33,105 nt of DNA, from contig JBGTCY010000135.1 of NCBI GenBank assembly GCA_041748615.1, forward strand, positions 1 to 33,105, written 5' to 3'. The translations under genes and the position numbers were made by a program. The DNA is from JBGTCY01 sp041748615. GTDB lineage: Bacteria > Bacteroidota > Bacteroidia > Chitinophagales > CAIOSU01. Within the stretch, counting starts at the first letter, position 1. Every line of letters begins with the position of its first letter. Below, piece after piece: positions 1 through 7,225 of the stretch. Below the pieces are notes generated by a model. The model ran no database searches. It worked only from the letters and a program-made list of their open reading frames with translations, and was not told the DNA's origin.

Positions 1-59
1 GCGACAAATTTGAAAGTCCACCTTCAGACATCACGCCCACCATGAGCAATACTTCTTGA
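1..59 (+). CDS. 3' end of an unknown protein (partial, runs off the left edge)
   Basis: Reading from base 3, an open frame of 18 codons ends at a TGA at 57-59; its last residues are DITPTMSNTS. The other two forward frames hit stops earlier or look unlike protein. The tail is too short to recognise. The stop lies immediately before a 60-bp inverted-repeat element that starts at 61, which is how such elements sit elsewhere in this window (just outside coding sequence). That placement is the main support for a real gene end here. It may equally be chance, since 18 open codons is weak evidence. Confidence 0.35.
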   Translation, partial: DKFESPPSDITPTMSNTS

Positions 60-60
60 G

Positions 61-120
61 GGCAGTTCTAAAAATTACGAATGGATGAGGCGATTAAATA
101 GAGCAATTTTTAGAACCGCC
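61..120. repeat. Family 1 repeat, copy A (16-bp terminal inverted repeats)
   Basis: The left end GGCAGTTCTAAAAATT (61-76) and the reverse complement of the right end (105-120), GGCGGTTCTAAAAATT, match at 15 of 16 positions. The pairing can be extended outward by two base pairs. The 28-bp interior, read on the minus strand, contains ATCGCCTCATCC, which also occurs inside copy D (25107-25196) as ATTGCCTCATCC, so copy A looks like an internally deleted version of the 90-bp form in the opposite orientation. It lies between the gene end at 59 and hldD. Confidence 0.85.
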
Positions 121-281
121 CTTGGTAAAAAAATGATGGCGCGCGCTTCGTACGTTTATCTTTTACCTTCGATTAGTAGCGTATTTTTCAGGAGTGTCTT
201 ACCTTCGGGCAAACTTTTATCAGCGCTGAATCTATCCCGTGCTGAATACCTAATTTTACAACTGCATTTAATATCAGAAAT

Positions 282-1247
282 ATGATAGTCGTAACCGGAG
301 CAGCAGGATTTATTGGAAGTTGCCTTATTGGATTGCTCAATCAAAAAGGCATCACCGATATTGTCGCGGTTGACCGTTTTCGTAACCCCGACAAAAAGCC
401 AAACCTTGACGGAAAGTCAATCGCTGAAAGTGTGGAGCGTGAATCTTTTCATGATTGGTTTGACAAACATCACAATCGGGTGAGGTTTATTTTTCATCTT
501 GGCGCGCGCACCGACACTGCGGAAACCAATCCTGAAATTTTCGAAAGACTCAACACCGGCTACTCCCAAAAACTGTGGCTGCAATGTGTTCAATACCAGG
601 TCCCCATCCTGTATGCTTCCTCCGCAGCTACTTACGGCTTGGGTGAATCAGGCTTTGATGACCTCCATGAAAATATTGCTCAATTAAAACCGCTCAACTT
701 TTACGGACAATCTAAACAAGACTTTGACCTTTGGGCTATAAACCAAACGGATGCTCCGCCATTTTGGTCAGGACTAAAGTTTTTCAATGTCTATGGTCCG
801 AATGAATATCACAAAGGAAGAATGGCATCCGTGGTGTATCATGCTTTCAGACAAATTCACGAAACAGGCAATATGAAACTCTTCCGTTCTCATCGCGCTG
901 ACATCAAAGACGGAGAGCAACGCAGGGATTTTATTTACATCAATGATGTACTTGAAGTATTATGGTTTTTTTTCAGTCAAAAACCGACATCCGGCATTTA
1001 CAATTTAGGAACGGGTACTGCCGCAACTTTTATTGAACTTGCTGATGCCGTTTTTAACGCGCTTGGCAAACCATCACAAATCACCTACATAGACACTCCC
1101 GAAGATATTCGCTCCACGTATCAATATTTTACGCAAGCCAACATCACGAAACTGCGCAAAGCCGGGTATATCGAACCCTTTGTTTCCATTAGCGAAGGCG
1201 TAGATGATTACGTGAAAAATTACCTTGTGCAAGAATCCTATTTCTGA
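282..1247 (+). CDS. hldD: ADP-L-glycero-D-manno-heptose 6-epimerase
   Basis: This NAD(P)-dependent short-chain dehydrogenase/epimerase converts ADP-D-glycero-D-manno-heptose to the L-glycero form for the lipopolysaccharide inner core. In the sequence: N-terminal TGAAGFIG dinucleotide-binding loop (residues 5-12), the HLGA segment at 72-75, Ser114 in ASSAATYG, and the catalytic YxxxK pair Tyr141/Lys145 (YGQSK). A later FFNVYGPNEYHKGRMASV stretch and the QRRDFIYINDV region are typical of HldD/RfaD rather than of other epimerases. At 321 residues it has the normal family length. The ATG at 282 puts the Rossmann strand directly at the N-terminus as in homologues. No other heptose gene is adjacent. 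It converges with the alkaline phosphatase gene. The family assignment is secure; the cytosolic role in LPS synthesis follows from family knowledge. Confidence 0.95.
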   Translation: MIVVTGAAGFIGSCLIGLLNQKGITDIVAVDRFRNPDKKPNLDGKSIAESVERESFHDWFDKHHNRVRFIFHLGARTDTAETNPEIFERLNTGYSQKLWLQCVQYQVPILYASSAATYGLGESGFDDLHENIAQLKPLNFYGQSKQDFDLWAINQTDAPPFWSGLKFFNVYGPNEYHKGRMASVVYHAFRQIHETGNMKLFRSHRADIKDGEQRRDFIYINDVLEVLWFFFSQKPTSGIYNLGTGTAATFIELADAVFNALGKPSQITYIDTPEDIRSTYQYFTQANITKLRKAGYIEPFVSISEGVDDYVKNYLVQESYF

Positions 1248-1272
1248 GAAAGCTACGGATGATAATGGATAA

Positions 1273-1343
1273 GTGAAGTTGTTAAAATAACATCCGCAAT
1301 TTGAAGTCTGCATTAGCAGATATTAGACTTTAGATTTTAGATG
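1273..1343 (+). repeat. Family 2 repeat, copy R1
   Basis: Begins GTGAAGTTGTTAAAATAAC, continues with CATCCGCAATTTGAAG, a CTGC-ATTA-GCAG mini-hairpin, and ends with AGATATTAGACTTTAGAT followed by TTTAGATG. The same order of blocks recurs at 17523, 22348, 25785 (inverted) and 27798 (inverted). The GTGAAGTTG end is 25 bp beyond the hldD stop. Confidence 0.85.
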
Positions 1344-1378
1344 CCTTGGGGTTGTCTAACATCTAAAGTCTAATATCT
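1318..1378. terminator. 18-bp perfect inverted repeat between convergent genes (possible bidirectional terminator)
   Basis: AGATATTAGACTTTAGAT at 1318-1335 is repeated exactly as its reverse complement at 1361-1378, with a 25-nt spacer. The left arm is the tail of the family 2 copy R1; the right arm is therefore an inverted fragment of the same repeat. It lies between the convergent hldD and alkaline phosphatase genes and could fold as an AU-rich stem in either transcript. A terminator role is inference: the stem is long but GC-poor and has no clear U-tract. Confidence 0.4.
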
Positions 1379-1410
1379 TATAAAATATATTATTTTGCCA
1401 ACATTACAAA

Positions 1411-2499
1411 TCAATAACCCCACAACTGCATCATCTTATCATAGATGGCGGTGTTTTCATAAATACCGGTGAATTTTTCCGCGCCCGGACCAAATGCGAA
1501 AACAGGAACCATCACTGCCGTGTGATGCGCGGTTGTAAAACCCGCTTTGATTTCCGAGCCGTCTAACTTGCCACCGTTGATGGCGTAACCACCCGTTTCA
1601 TGGTCAGCCGTGATGATGACTAAGGTGTTGCCGTCTTTTTCCGCGAATGCGAGCGCCTGCTCAATCGCCTGGTCAAATTCGAGCATTTCTTCGATGATGT
1701 AATCAGAGTCATTGTCATGTCCGCCCCAGTCAATCTGCGAACCTTCCACCATCAGAAAAAAACCTTTTTCATTTTTTGATAACCGCTGGATGCCAGTTTT
1801 GGTGGCTTCCGGCAGGTAAGATTCACGACCGCGCAGAATCGAGAGTGGCTCTTCATCCGCCACAAAAACACCGGCCTTTCCCTCTCCGGAAATGTTTTTA
1901 ATTTCAGGAAAGAGCGTGACGTTTTTTGCACTGAGGCTGTCAAGCAAATTGCGTCCGTCTTTTCTTTCCGTGAAATATTTTTTTCCTCCGGCAACAAAAA
2001 AGTCAACCGGGTTTTTAATGAAATCATCTGTGATTTCTTCAAACATTTTCCTGGAGGGCTGGTGCGCGTAAAAACAAGCCGGTGTGGCGTGTTGCAAACT
2101 CGCGGTCGCAATCAGCCCTGTAGATAAGCCTTCGCGCTTTGCGCGCTCTAAAATCGTTTCATGGGCAACAGAATCCTTGTCAATACCCACGGCACCGTTA
2201 TAGGCTTTTTTGCCAATCGAAAAAGCTGTTGCACCTGCCGCTGAATCCGTGATGAGTTTATCACTCGCTGCTGTCTTCATCAACCCGGTATGGGTGGTTT
2301 TCTCGAGCGCAAGTTTGTTTCCATTGGCATACATGGCTGCCGTCACCTGGGTCACACCCATGCCATCACCAATCATCAGGATGATGTTGCGGGGTTTTAA
2401 AACTTTTACTTCCCGTTCTGCCGTCTCAATCGTTTGTTCATTTTCGGTTTGACAGGAAAAAAATGAGCATATAATTAATAAACTAATGATTGATTTCAT
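1411..2499 (-). CDS. Alkaline phosphatase, lipoprotein form
   Basis: Hydrolyses phosphate monoesters at the cell surface or in the periplasm. The N-terminus is a lipoprotein signal with the lipobox FFSC (Cys16), so the mature enzyme is probably membrane-anchored. Active-site motifs of the PhoA family are all visible: MIGDGMG with metal ligand Asp45, the nucleophile Ser86 in TDSAAGAT, HATPACFYAHQ, the metal-binding EGSQIDWGGHDND and TADHETGG, and the C-terminal TTAHHTA histidines. At 362 residues it is shorter than the E. coli enzyme (about 450), which is usual for Bacteroidota versions. It is transcribed alone and converges with hldD; no pho regulator or pstS is nearby. The ATG at 2499 is supported by the signal sequence. 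Family is secure, physiological substrate is not known. Confidence 0.93.
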   Translation of the reverse strand: MKSIISLLIICSFFSCQTENEQTIETAEREVKVLKPRNIILMIGDGMGVTQVTAAMYANGNKLALEKTTHTGLMKTAASDKLITDSAAGATAFSIGKKAYNGAVGIDKDSVAHETILERAKREGLSTGLIATASLQHATPACFYAHQPSRKMFEEITDDFIKNPVDFFVAGGKKYFTERKDGRNLLDSLSAKNVTLFPEIKNISGEGKAGVFVADEEPLSILRGRESYLPEATKTGIQRLSKNEKGFFLMVEGSQIDWGGHDNDSDYIIEEMLEFDQAIEQALAFAEKDGNTLVIITADHETGGYAINGGKLDGSEIKAGFTTAHHTAVMVPVFAFGPGAEKFTGIYENTAIYDKMMQLWGY

Positions 2500-2635
2500 T
2501 ATCCGGATTTTTGTGAAGTAAAGTTTATAAATTTTTTGGGAAACAATTAAACATACCCTCTAAAATATGTTAATAAACAGTTAAATAAATTAACAGGATA
2601 AAATGGGTTAATCCAGATTTTTAATAAATCATTTT

Positions 2636-3736
2636 TTAACAGAGTGCATACACCTTACCGGGCAATGTTTTCACAATTCCTTTCAGTTCAAGGTTGAGCA
2701 GACTGCTGGCGATAATCCCGCTCGGACGATTCATTTTCATGGAAAGCTCATCAATTCTCACCGTTTGCGCTTCCCTTAAAATGTTCACTAACTTTTGTTC
2801 ATCCTGGTCAAGTTCCTCGAACAGTTGAGGTTGTGCAGGTTTGTTGCTTTTCATGTTGATTTCCCAATTCATAGCAGCGACAAATTCAGCGGGGTCATCA
2901 AACAAGGCAGCCTTGTTTGTTCTGATTAAAAAATTACATCCTTCTGAAAAAGGAGCGTGAATATTTCCCGGAACGGCAAACACTTCCCGGTTATAGGTAT
3001 TTGCAATTTCAGCGGTAATGATGGAACCACCGCGTTTTTTGGTTTCCACGACAATGAGCGCGTCCACCAATCCGGCAATGATGCGGTTGCGTCTTGGAAA
3101 ATTTTCTTTGTTGAAGTCTGATTGGGAAGTGAATTCGGTCAATAATCCTCCCTGCGATTGCATTTTCTCAGCGACACTTTTATGCACAGCCGGATAAATC
3201 AGGTGCAAACCATGACCCAGGACGCCTACGGTTTTCAATCCTTTCTCCAGCGATAATTTATGGGCGCAAATATCAATGCCATACGCCAAACCGCTCACCA
3301 CGAGCACGTCAAGGAATGACAACGCTTCTAATATTTTTTCACACACTGTTTTTCCATAGTCGGTCGCATTGCGCGTTCCTACTATGCCGACCGTTTTCTG
3401 AACATTCAATTCCGCGTTACCCTTGTAATAGAGCATCAACGGACTGTCATAACATTCTTTCAGCCGCAGGGGATAATTTTCATCTAAGAAAAAAAGCGGC
3501 TGAATCTTATTTTTTTCAATGAAATTGATTTCATTTTCGGCAAGACCCAGCACATCGGCTTCAACAATATCCTGCGCGGTTTTTTCACCGATTCCCGGAA
3601 TTTTGACCAGTTTTTGAACTTTGGTCTTAAAAACCTGCTCCACTCCGCCACAATAGCTGATGAGATTACGGGCAAGTACTGGACCGACATTGGGCAACAA
3701 GGTAATCCCGATTTTATACAGCAGTTGGTTCTCCAT
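2636..3736 (-). CDS. dprA: DNA-processing protein DprA
   Basis: DprA (Smf) binds incoming single-stranded DNA during natural transformation, protects it and loads RecA. The 366-residue product has an N-terminal helix-hairpin-helix-like region (LLPNVGPVLARNLI, then KIPGIGEKTAQDIV), the central Rossmann fold with GIVGTRNATDYG, VVSGLAYGID, VGVLGHGL, EFTSQSDFNKENFPRRNRIIAG and VVETKKRGGSIITA, and a C-terminal winged-helix segment of about 60 residues. The frame is open to 3847, but the extra 37 residues have no family counterpart and would run into the rpmI promoter, so the ATG at 3736 is chosen. Divergent from rpmI-rplT. No competence genes are adjacent. Presence of dprA alone does not show the organism is transformable, as it is nearly universal. 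Confidence 0.94.
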   Translation of the reverse strand: MENQLLYKIGITLLPNVGPVLARNLISYCGGVEQVFKTKVQKLVKIPGIGEKTAQDIVEADVLGLAENEINFIEKNKIQPLFFLDENYPLRLKECYDSPLMLYYKGNAELNVQKTVGIVGTRNATDYGKTVCEKILEALSFLDVLVVSGLAYGIDICAHKLSLEKGLKTVGVLGHGLHLIYPAVHKSVAEKMQSQGGLLTEFTSQSDFNKENFPRRNRIIAGLVDALIVVETKKRGGSIITAEIANTYNREVFAVPGNIHAPFSEGCNFLIRTNKAALFDDPAEFVAAMNWEINMKSNKPAQPQLFEELDQDEQKLVNILREAQTVRIDELSMKMNRPSGIIASSLLNLELKGIVKTLPGKVYALC

Positions 3737-3836
3737 GCTCAGTTCGAAAATTTGGGTGAATTTATGGAAATCAGCGTGGAAATAACCTGATAATTTGCCG
3801 ATTTCGTGTGAATATCCCGGTTCTGCTCCTTTTTTT

Positions 3837-3865
3837 TTGATTTTCAAGATATACCGTTATCTTTG
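3837..3865 (+). promoter_or_regulatory. Predicted Bacteroidota-type promoter of rpmI-rplT
   Basis: TATCTTTG at 3858-3865 matches the Bacteroidota -7 consensus TAnnTTTG exactly, and a TTG at 3837-3839 lies 18 bp upstream in the -33 position. The start codon of rpmI follows 20 bp after the -7 box. Motif match is seen; promoter activity is inference. Confidence 0.6.
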
Positions 3866-3885
3866 CTCCTCAAATTTTTTGAGCG

Positions 3886-4083
3886 ATGCCAAAGATGAAA
3901 ACCAATTCAAGCGCGAAAAAGCGTTTCAAACTGACCGGAACAGGTAAAGTAAAGCGTGCACATGCTTTCCTGAATCATATCCTTACCAAGAAATCCAAAA
4001 ACAGGAAAAAGAGATTGGGAAAAAGCGCCCTTGTGCATAAAACCAATGAATATACCATCAAAAGGTTGCTCGTTAAAGCTTAA
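3886..4083 (+). CDS. rpmI: 50S ribosomal protein L35
   Basis: Small basic protein of the large ribosomal subunit. The 65-residue product starts MPKMKTNSSAKKRFK and contains KRAHAFLNHILTKKSKNRKKRLGKSA, the hallmark L35 pattern, at the usual length. It is followed after 25 bp by rplT, the conserved partner. In most bacteria infC precedes rpmI; here the neighbour is divergent dprA with a good promoter in between, so the pair forms its own transcription unit. Confidence 0.97.
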   Translation: MPKMKTNSSAKKRFKLTGTGKVKRAHAFLNHILTKKSKNRKKRLGKSALVHKTNEYTIKRLLVKA

Positions 4084-4108
4084 ATAATCGTTTTTAAAAT
4101 ATACAGTC

Positions 4109-4453
4109 ATGCCACGTTCAGTACCCGCAGTTGCTTCTCACAAAAGACGTAAAAAAATTCTCAGACAGGCAAAAGGCTACTGGGGAAGAAAGAAAAATGT
4201 TTATACGGTTGCCAAAAACCAGGTTGAAAAATCCCTGACATACGCTTACCGCGATCGCAAAACCAAAAAACGCAATTTCAGAAGTCTTTGGATAACCCGT
4301 ATCAACGCGGCTGTCAGAAATGAAGGCATGAGTTATTCTATATTCATTGATAAACTGAACAAGGCGCAGATTGATTTGAATCGTAAAACGCTTGCCGACC
4401 TCGCGATGAACAACCCCGAGGCGTTCAAAAACCTGATTGCTCAGGTAAAATAA
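4109..4453 (+). CDS. rplT: 50S ribosomal protein L20
   Basis: Ribosome assembly protein that binds 23S rRNA early in 50S assembly. The 114-residue product shows the classic L20 start MPRSVPAVASHKRRKKIL, then AKGYWGRKKN and the DRKTKKRNFRSLWITRINAA block, at the standard length. It is co-transcribed with rpmI. No hairpin terminator is evident after its stop; the next gene converges from the other strand 48 bp away. Confidence 0.98.
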   Translation: MPRSVPAVASHKRRKKILRQAKGYWGRKKNVYTVAKNQVEKSLTYAYRDRKTKKRNFRSLWITRINAAVRNEGMSYSIFIDKLNKAQIDLNRKTLADLAMNNPEAFKNLIAQVK

Positions 4454-4501
4454 TTTTTCCGGTTTTTCCTTTATACCCGCTACTGATTTTCCAATCATGC
4501 T

Positions 4502-5815
4502 TTACCCAAGTCTTTTGGGAATTTCCTGCATGATGTAATCAAACTTCCCGAAACGTGAAATGATGTTGCCATTTTGGTCAATCAATAAATAAGTAGGCGT
4601 GTAGTTGACAACATATTGTGAGGTGTATGGTGAGCGAATGTCTGAGGGCTCGAATACATGGGTCCAGTCTTTCAGATTTGATTTGATAAAACCCTGCCAT
4701 TCGCTTTGTTGTGCGTCAAAAGCTACCGAATAAATCCGCAAACCTTTGTCTTTATATTGCTCCCACATTTTGTTGAACTGGGGCATTTCCTGTTTGCAAT
4801 GCGCGCAATTCGGGCTGTAAAAAATTAAAACGGTGAGTTTGCCGGAACCGGCAATTTCGCTCAGCTTTTTTGTAACTCCTGACTGGTCTTTCAAATCAAT
4901 ATCAATAATCGGACTGCCCGCCATGCAGGCGCTTAACTTTTTCAACCGCATCTTCACGCTCGAATTGTACATCTTCGCGCCATTCGTTTCAGACCATGAA
5001 GCATATTTTATGAGCAAATCCTCTTCATGTTTGAAATACATCACATCAAATATGACCTGCTGTAACATTCTGGCGGCACCGGTATTTTTAAGTCCAGTTG
5101 CCATCAGTTTTTCAAACCAGGTGAAAGTCTGGTCATCCGGGTTTCTGATACAGAAAAGGTAATTCTGAAGAGTCCGTGATGAAAAGGCGACATCATACAA
5201 TGTCGGATTGCCAAATGCATCCCGATTGAGATATTGTTGTCTTAAAGCATCCAGCGAGGTAAGCGCCTCATCCGGCAATTTGGCTGCCACGCAAAGTGTC
5301 TTTGCGGTAAACGAGTTGGGGTGTGTTGTAATGATTTTTTGAAGGGTTTTATTATAATCCGAAAGCAGCTTTTGCAGGCGGGCAAAGGTCTCATTGTTGC
5401 TCAAGTCGCTGCTGCAAAAGACTTCAAAATCTTTTTGAAAAGTTTTACTCGCTTTGTCATATTCCTGAAAAGCGTTGTTTTCTCGTGAATCTTTTGCGGC
5501 AATCGTATGACCGGAAGCAGTGCAGGAAATTTCAAGTTTTAATATTCTTTCAGCAGCAGTCACCAAGAAATCATAGTTGGTTTTTCCGCTTCTTACCGTG
5601 ATTTGTTTAGGGGCAACACCGATGTAGCGGTAGGTGAATTCACCTTTTTCATTCACCGCCACTTCGGTGGTCATGTTGGTCATCGGGTTATAGGGACGTA
5701 ATTTGATGGACTTCGGAAAATCACAGCCGGTTAAATATTTTCCTCTTACTTCAATGGTGTCGGCAAAAGCAGTAATGGAAATCAATAAAAGAACAATACT
5801 CAAAACTTGTTTCAT
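4502..5815 (-). CDS. Exported TlpA/ResA-like thioredoxin with DUF4369-type N-terminal domain
   Basis: A periplasmic thiol-disulfide protein. It has a signal peptide (MKQVLSIVLLLISITAFA), a beta-rich DUF4369-like segment (about residues 20-100), a helical middle, and a C-terminal thioredoxin fold (about 300-437) with the redox pair Cys337/Cys340 in NCAHC. The thioredoxin part begins with IIDIDLKDQSG, typical of TlpA/AhpC-TSA proteins, and includes the cis-proline loop region near YTPTYLLID. Length 437 is normal for the Bacteroidota DUF4369-TlpA architecture. The open frame reaches 5908 but the ATG at 5815 is preferred because it begins the signal peptide. Cytochrome c and copper-site maturation need such thiol enzymes, and the oxidase cluster is 0.8 kb away, but a link is only inference. 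Confidence 0.88.
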   Translation of the reverse strand: MKQVLSIVLLLISITAFADTIEVRGKYLTGCDFPKSIKLRPYNPMTNMTTEVAVNEKGEFTYRYIGVAPKQITVRSGKTNYDFLVTAAERILKLEISCTASGHTIAAKDSRENNAFQEYDKASKTFQKDFEVFCSSDLSNNETFARLQKLLSDYNKTLQKIITTHPNSFTAKTLCVAAKLPDEALTSLDALRQQYLNRDAFGNPTLYDVAFSSRTLQNYLFCIRNPDDQTFTWFEKLMATGLKNTGAARMLQQVIFDVMYFKHEEDLLIKYASWSETNGAKMYNSSVKMRLKKLSACMAGSPIIDIDLKDQSGVTKKLSEIAGSGKLTVLIFYSPNCAHCKQEMPQFNKMWEQYKDKGLRIYSVAFDAQQSEWQGFIKSNLKDWTHVFEPSDIRSPYTSQYVVNYTPTYLLIDQNGNIISRFGKFDYIMQEIPKRLG

Positions 5816-5970
5816 CCGTAAAAATTTAAGCGTGAAAAAATCAGATTGGTGCAATTTAGGAATTAATGAAAAAAGGGGTTCAATGGCAAATACTGTACCT
5901 GAATACAAAAAAATAAAATTGGTAGAAAATCTGCCAACATTCTCTATCTTAGGGCACTAAAAATCTCCCC

Positions 5971-6456
5971 ATGAAAACTACTGTAAGATTATTATTTATC
6001 TTCTTTGCTATTGTTATTTTTTCAGGATGCCCTTACAACTCTGAGGTGCCGATTGATGAACCATCCGTGAAAATTGATGACAAGCTACTTGGATTGTGGG
6101 AAGCAAAAAGTTCATCCGATTATTTATATGATGTAAAAAATACAGATAATTTTACTTACAGTATTGAGAAAAAAAGTACTGAATCCGGGGATGTCACCGC
6201 TTACAAAGGATACCTTTCCGATGTTGAGGGAGTCCGGTTTTTCAATATCTGGGAAGAAAGCGCTTCTCCGAGAGTGTATTATTTCTATAAAGTAGAAACT
6301 TCAACTTCAGGCGCCCGGTTGACATTAGCGCCAGTGACTGAAAACATTGATGAAAAATTTAATGATTCAAAATCTTTGAAAGACTTTTTTAAAAACCATT
6401 CAACCCTGAGTTTTTTCTACAGCAAAGAAGAGGATGTTTACATCAAAGCGGACTGA
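5971..6456 (+). CDS. Small lipoprotein of unknown function
   Basis: I do not recognise the family. The 161-residue product begins with a lipoprotein signal and lipobox FSGC (Cys19), followed by a linker and a compact beta-rich domain (LLGLWEAKSSSDYLYDV, then alternating aromatic and charged strands such as VRFFNIWEE and VYYFYKVE). The pattern 'D-KLLGLWEA' near the start recalls small extracytoplasmic lipocalin-like proteins that measure an output value, but this is a resemblance only. It is transcribed alone, divergent from the thioredoxin gene, and is closed by a strong terminator at 6532-6565. Confidence 0.75.
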   Translation: MKTTVRLLFIFFAIVIFSGCPYNSEVPIDEPSVKIDDKLLGLWEAKSSSDYLYDVKNTDNFTYSIEKKSTESGDVTAYKGYLSDVEGVRFFNIWEESASPRVYYFYKVETSTSGARLTLAPVTENIDEKFNDSKSLKDFFKNHSTLSFFYSKEEDVYIKAD

Positions 6457-6531
6457 TGGATGAAATCGTAATTCAGAAATTACCTTTAGTAAATTAACAT
6501 ATTTATTACATATAAAAACATAACTGTTTGA

Positions 6532-6565
6532 AAACAAAAAGGTGACTTATGTCACCTTTTTGTTT
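6532..6565 (+). terminator. Strong intrinsic terminator
   Basis: Perfect 15-bp stem: 6532-6546 pairs with 6551-6565 around the loop TTAT; core GGTGAC/GTCACC, flanked by an A-tract upstream and a T-tract downstream. The A/T arms make it able to work on both strands, but only the upstream lipoprotein gene ends into it. It insulates the oxidase cluster that follows. Confidence 0.85.
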
Positions 6566-6631
6566 GATTAAAATCATAAATCTTAAGTCCATTAACCGAT
6601 GAATTTTGCCTCACCTTAAAATCAGAAAATC

Positions 6632-6772
6632 ATGAACGAAATCCATGAAGTTTCGGAAGATACATCCGAAAGTTTTTATCCCAAGGGAAGCATCGCCTTT
6701 TTCCTTTTGATGGCGATGTTTTTCATCTTAGTCTGGGGTGGAATTTATTTATTAATGATTAATCGCGCCTAA
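6632..6772 (+). CDS. cbaD: ba3-type cytochrome c oxidase subunit IIa (46 aa)
   Basis: A 46-residue single-pass membrane protein: hydrophilic acidic N-terminus (MNEIHEVSEDTSES), then FYPKGSIAFFLLMAMF and a helix ending LMINRA. Its stop is 2 bp before the ATG of oxidase subunit II. In Thermus-type ba3 oxidases subunit IIa (CbaD) is a one-helix polypeptide encoded just before subunit II and it supplies the helix missing from subunit II; size, topology, the YPKG start of the helix and position all fit. The identification rests on context plus topology because so short a sequence gives little alignment. It is easily missed by gene callers with a length cut-off. Confidence 0.8.
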   Translation: MNEIHEVSEDTSESFYPKGSIAFFLLMAMFFILVWGGIYLLMINRA

Positions 6773-6774
6773 CG

Positions 6775-7212
6775 ATGATACAAACAGAAAAATTTGTCTT
6801 TATCACATCATTATCCCTGATGTCATTGTTTTTTGTCGCCATCCTCGGAGCGGGGCAAATCATGAAAACCGAATTGCCCGGTTGTCTTCCTGATGGAAAA
6901 CTCTTCGATGAAGGTCAGGTGATTGACCTTGACCCTCACACCTATCAGGTTTATTGCGTAGCCAAAATGTGGGCGTTTGACCCGGCAGTGATTGAAATCC
7001 CCCGCGGCAGCGAAGTGGATTTCTACCTCACCTCGGTGGATGTCGTTCACGGGTTATACATTGAAAACACTAACGTCAACCTGATGGCGATACCCGGCAA
7101 CATCGCCTTCGCGAAGGCAAGGTTTAAAGAACCCGGAGTTTACCGCGTGATGTGCCATGAATATTGCGGCACCAACCATCAATATATGCAGGCAAATATT
7201 ATTGTAAAGTAA
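6775..7212 (+). CDS. cbaB: ba3-type cytochrome c oxidase subunit II (CuA)
   Basis: Receives electrons from cytochrome c at the dinuclear CuA centre and passes them to subunit I. One N-terminal transmembrane helix (about residues 9-29) is followed by a cupredoxin domain. The CuA ligands are complete: His92 (VVHGLYIE), Cys127, Cys131, His135 and Met138 in CHEYCGTNHQYM, with Glu129 in the backbone-ligand position. At 145 residues it is the short ba3 form, with one helix where A-type oxidases have two. It is translationally close to subunit IIa (2-bp gap) and subunit I follows after 13 bp. Gene symbol follows Thermus usage. Confidence 0.93.
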   Translation: MIQTEKFVFITSLSLMSLFFVAILGAGQIMKTELPGCLPDGKLFDEGQVIDLDPHTYQVYCVAKMWAFDPAVIEIPRGSEVDFYLTSVDVVHGLYIENTNVNLMAIPGNIAFAKARFKEPGVYRVMCHEYCGTNHQYMQANIIVK

Positions 7213-7225
7213 AACGATTGATACA

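Noticed and set aside
85..285. 66-residue plus-strand frame before hldD
   Set aside because: Its first part lies inside family 1 copy A and it overlaps the hldD start; no family resemblance and no signal peptide.
3737..3847. N-terminal extension of DprA
   Set aside because: Adds 37 residues (GYSHEIGKLSGYFHADFH) absent from DprA proteins and would leave the rpmI promoter region within coding sequence.
5816..5908. Extended start for the TlpA-like protein
   Set aside because: The 31 extra residues precede a textbook signal peptide that begins at 5815; export would fail.
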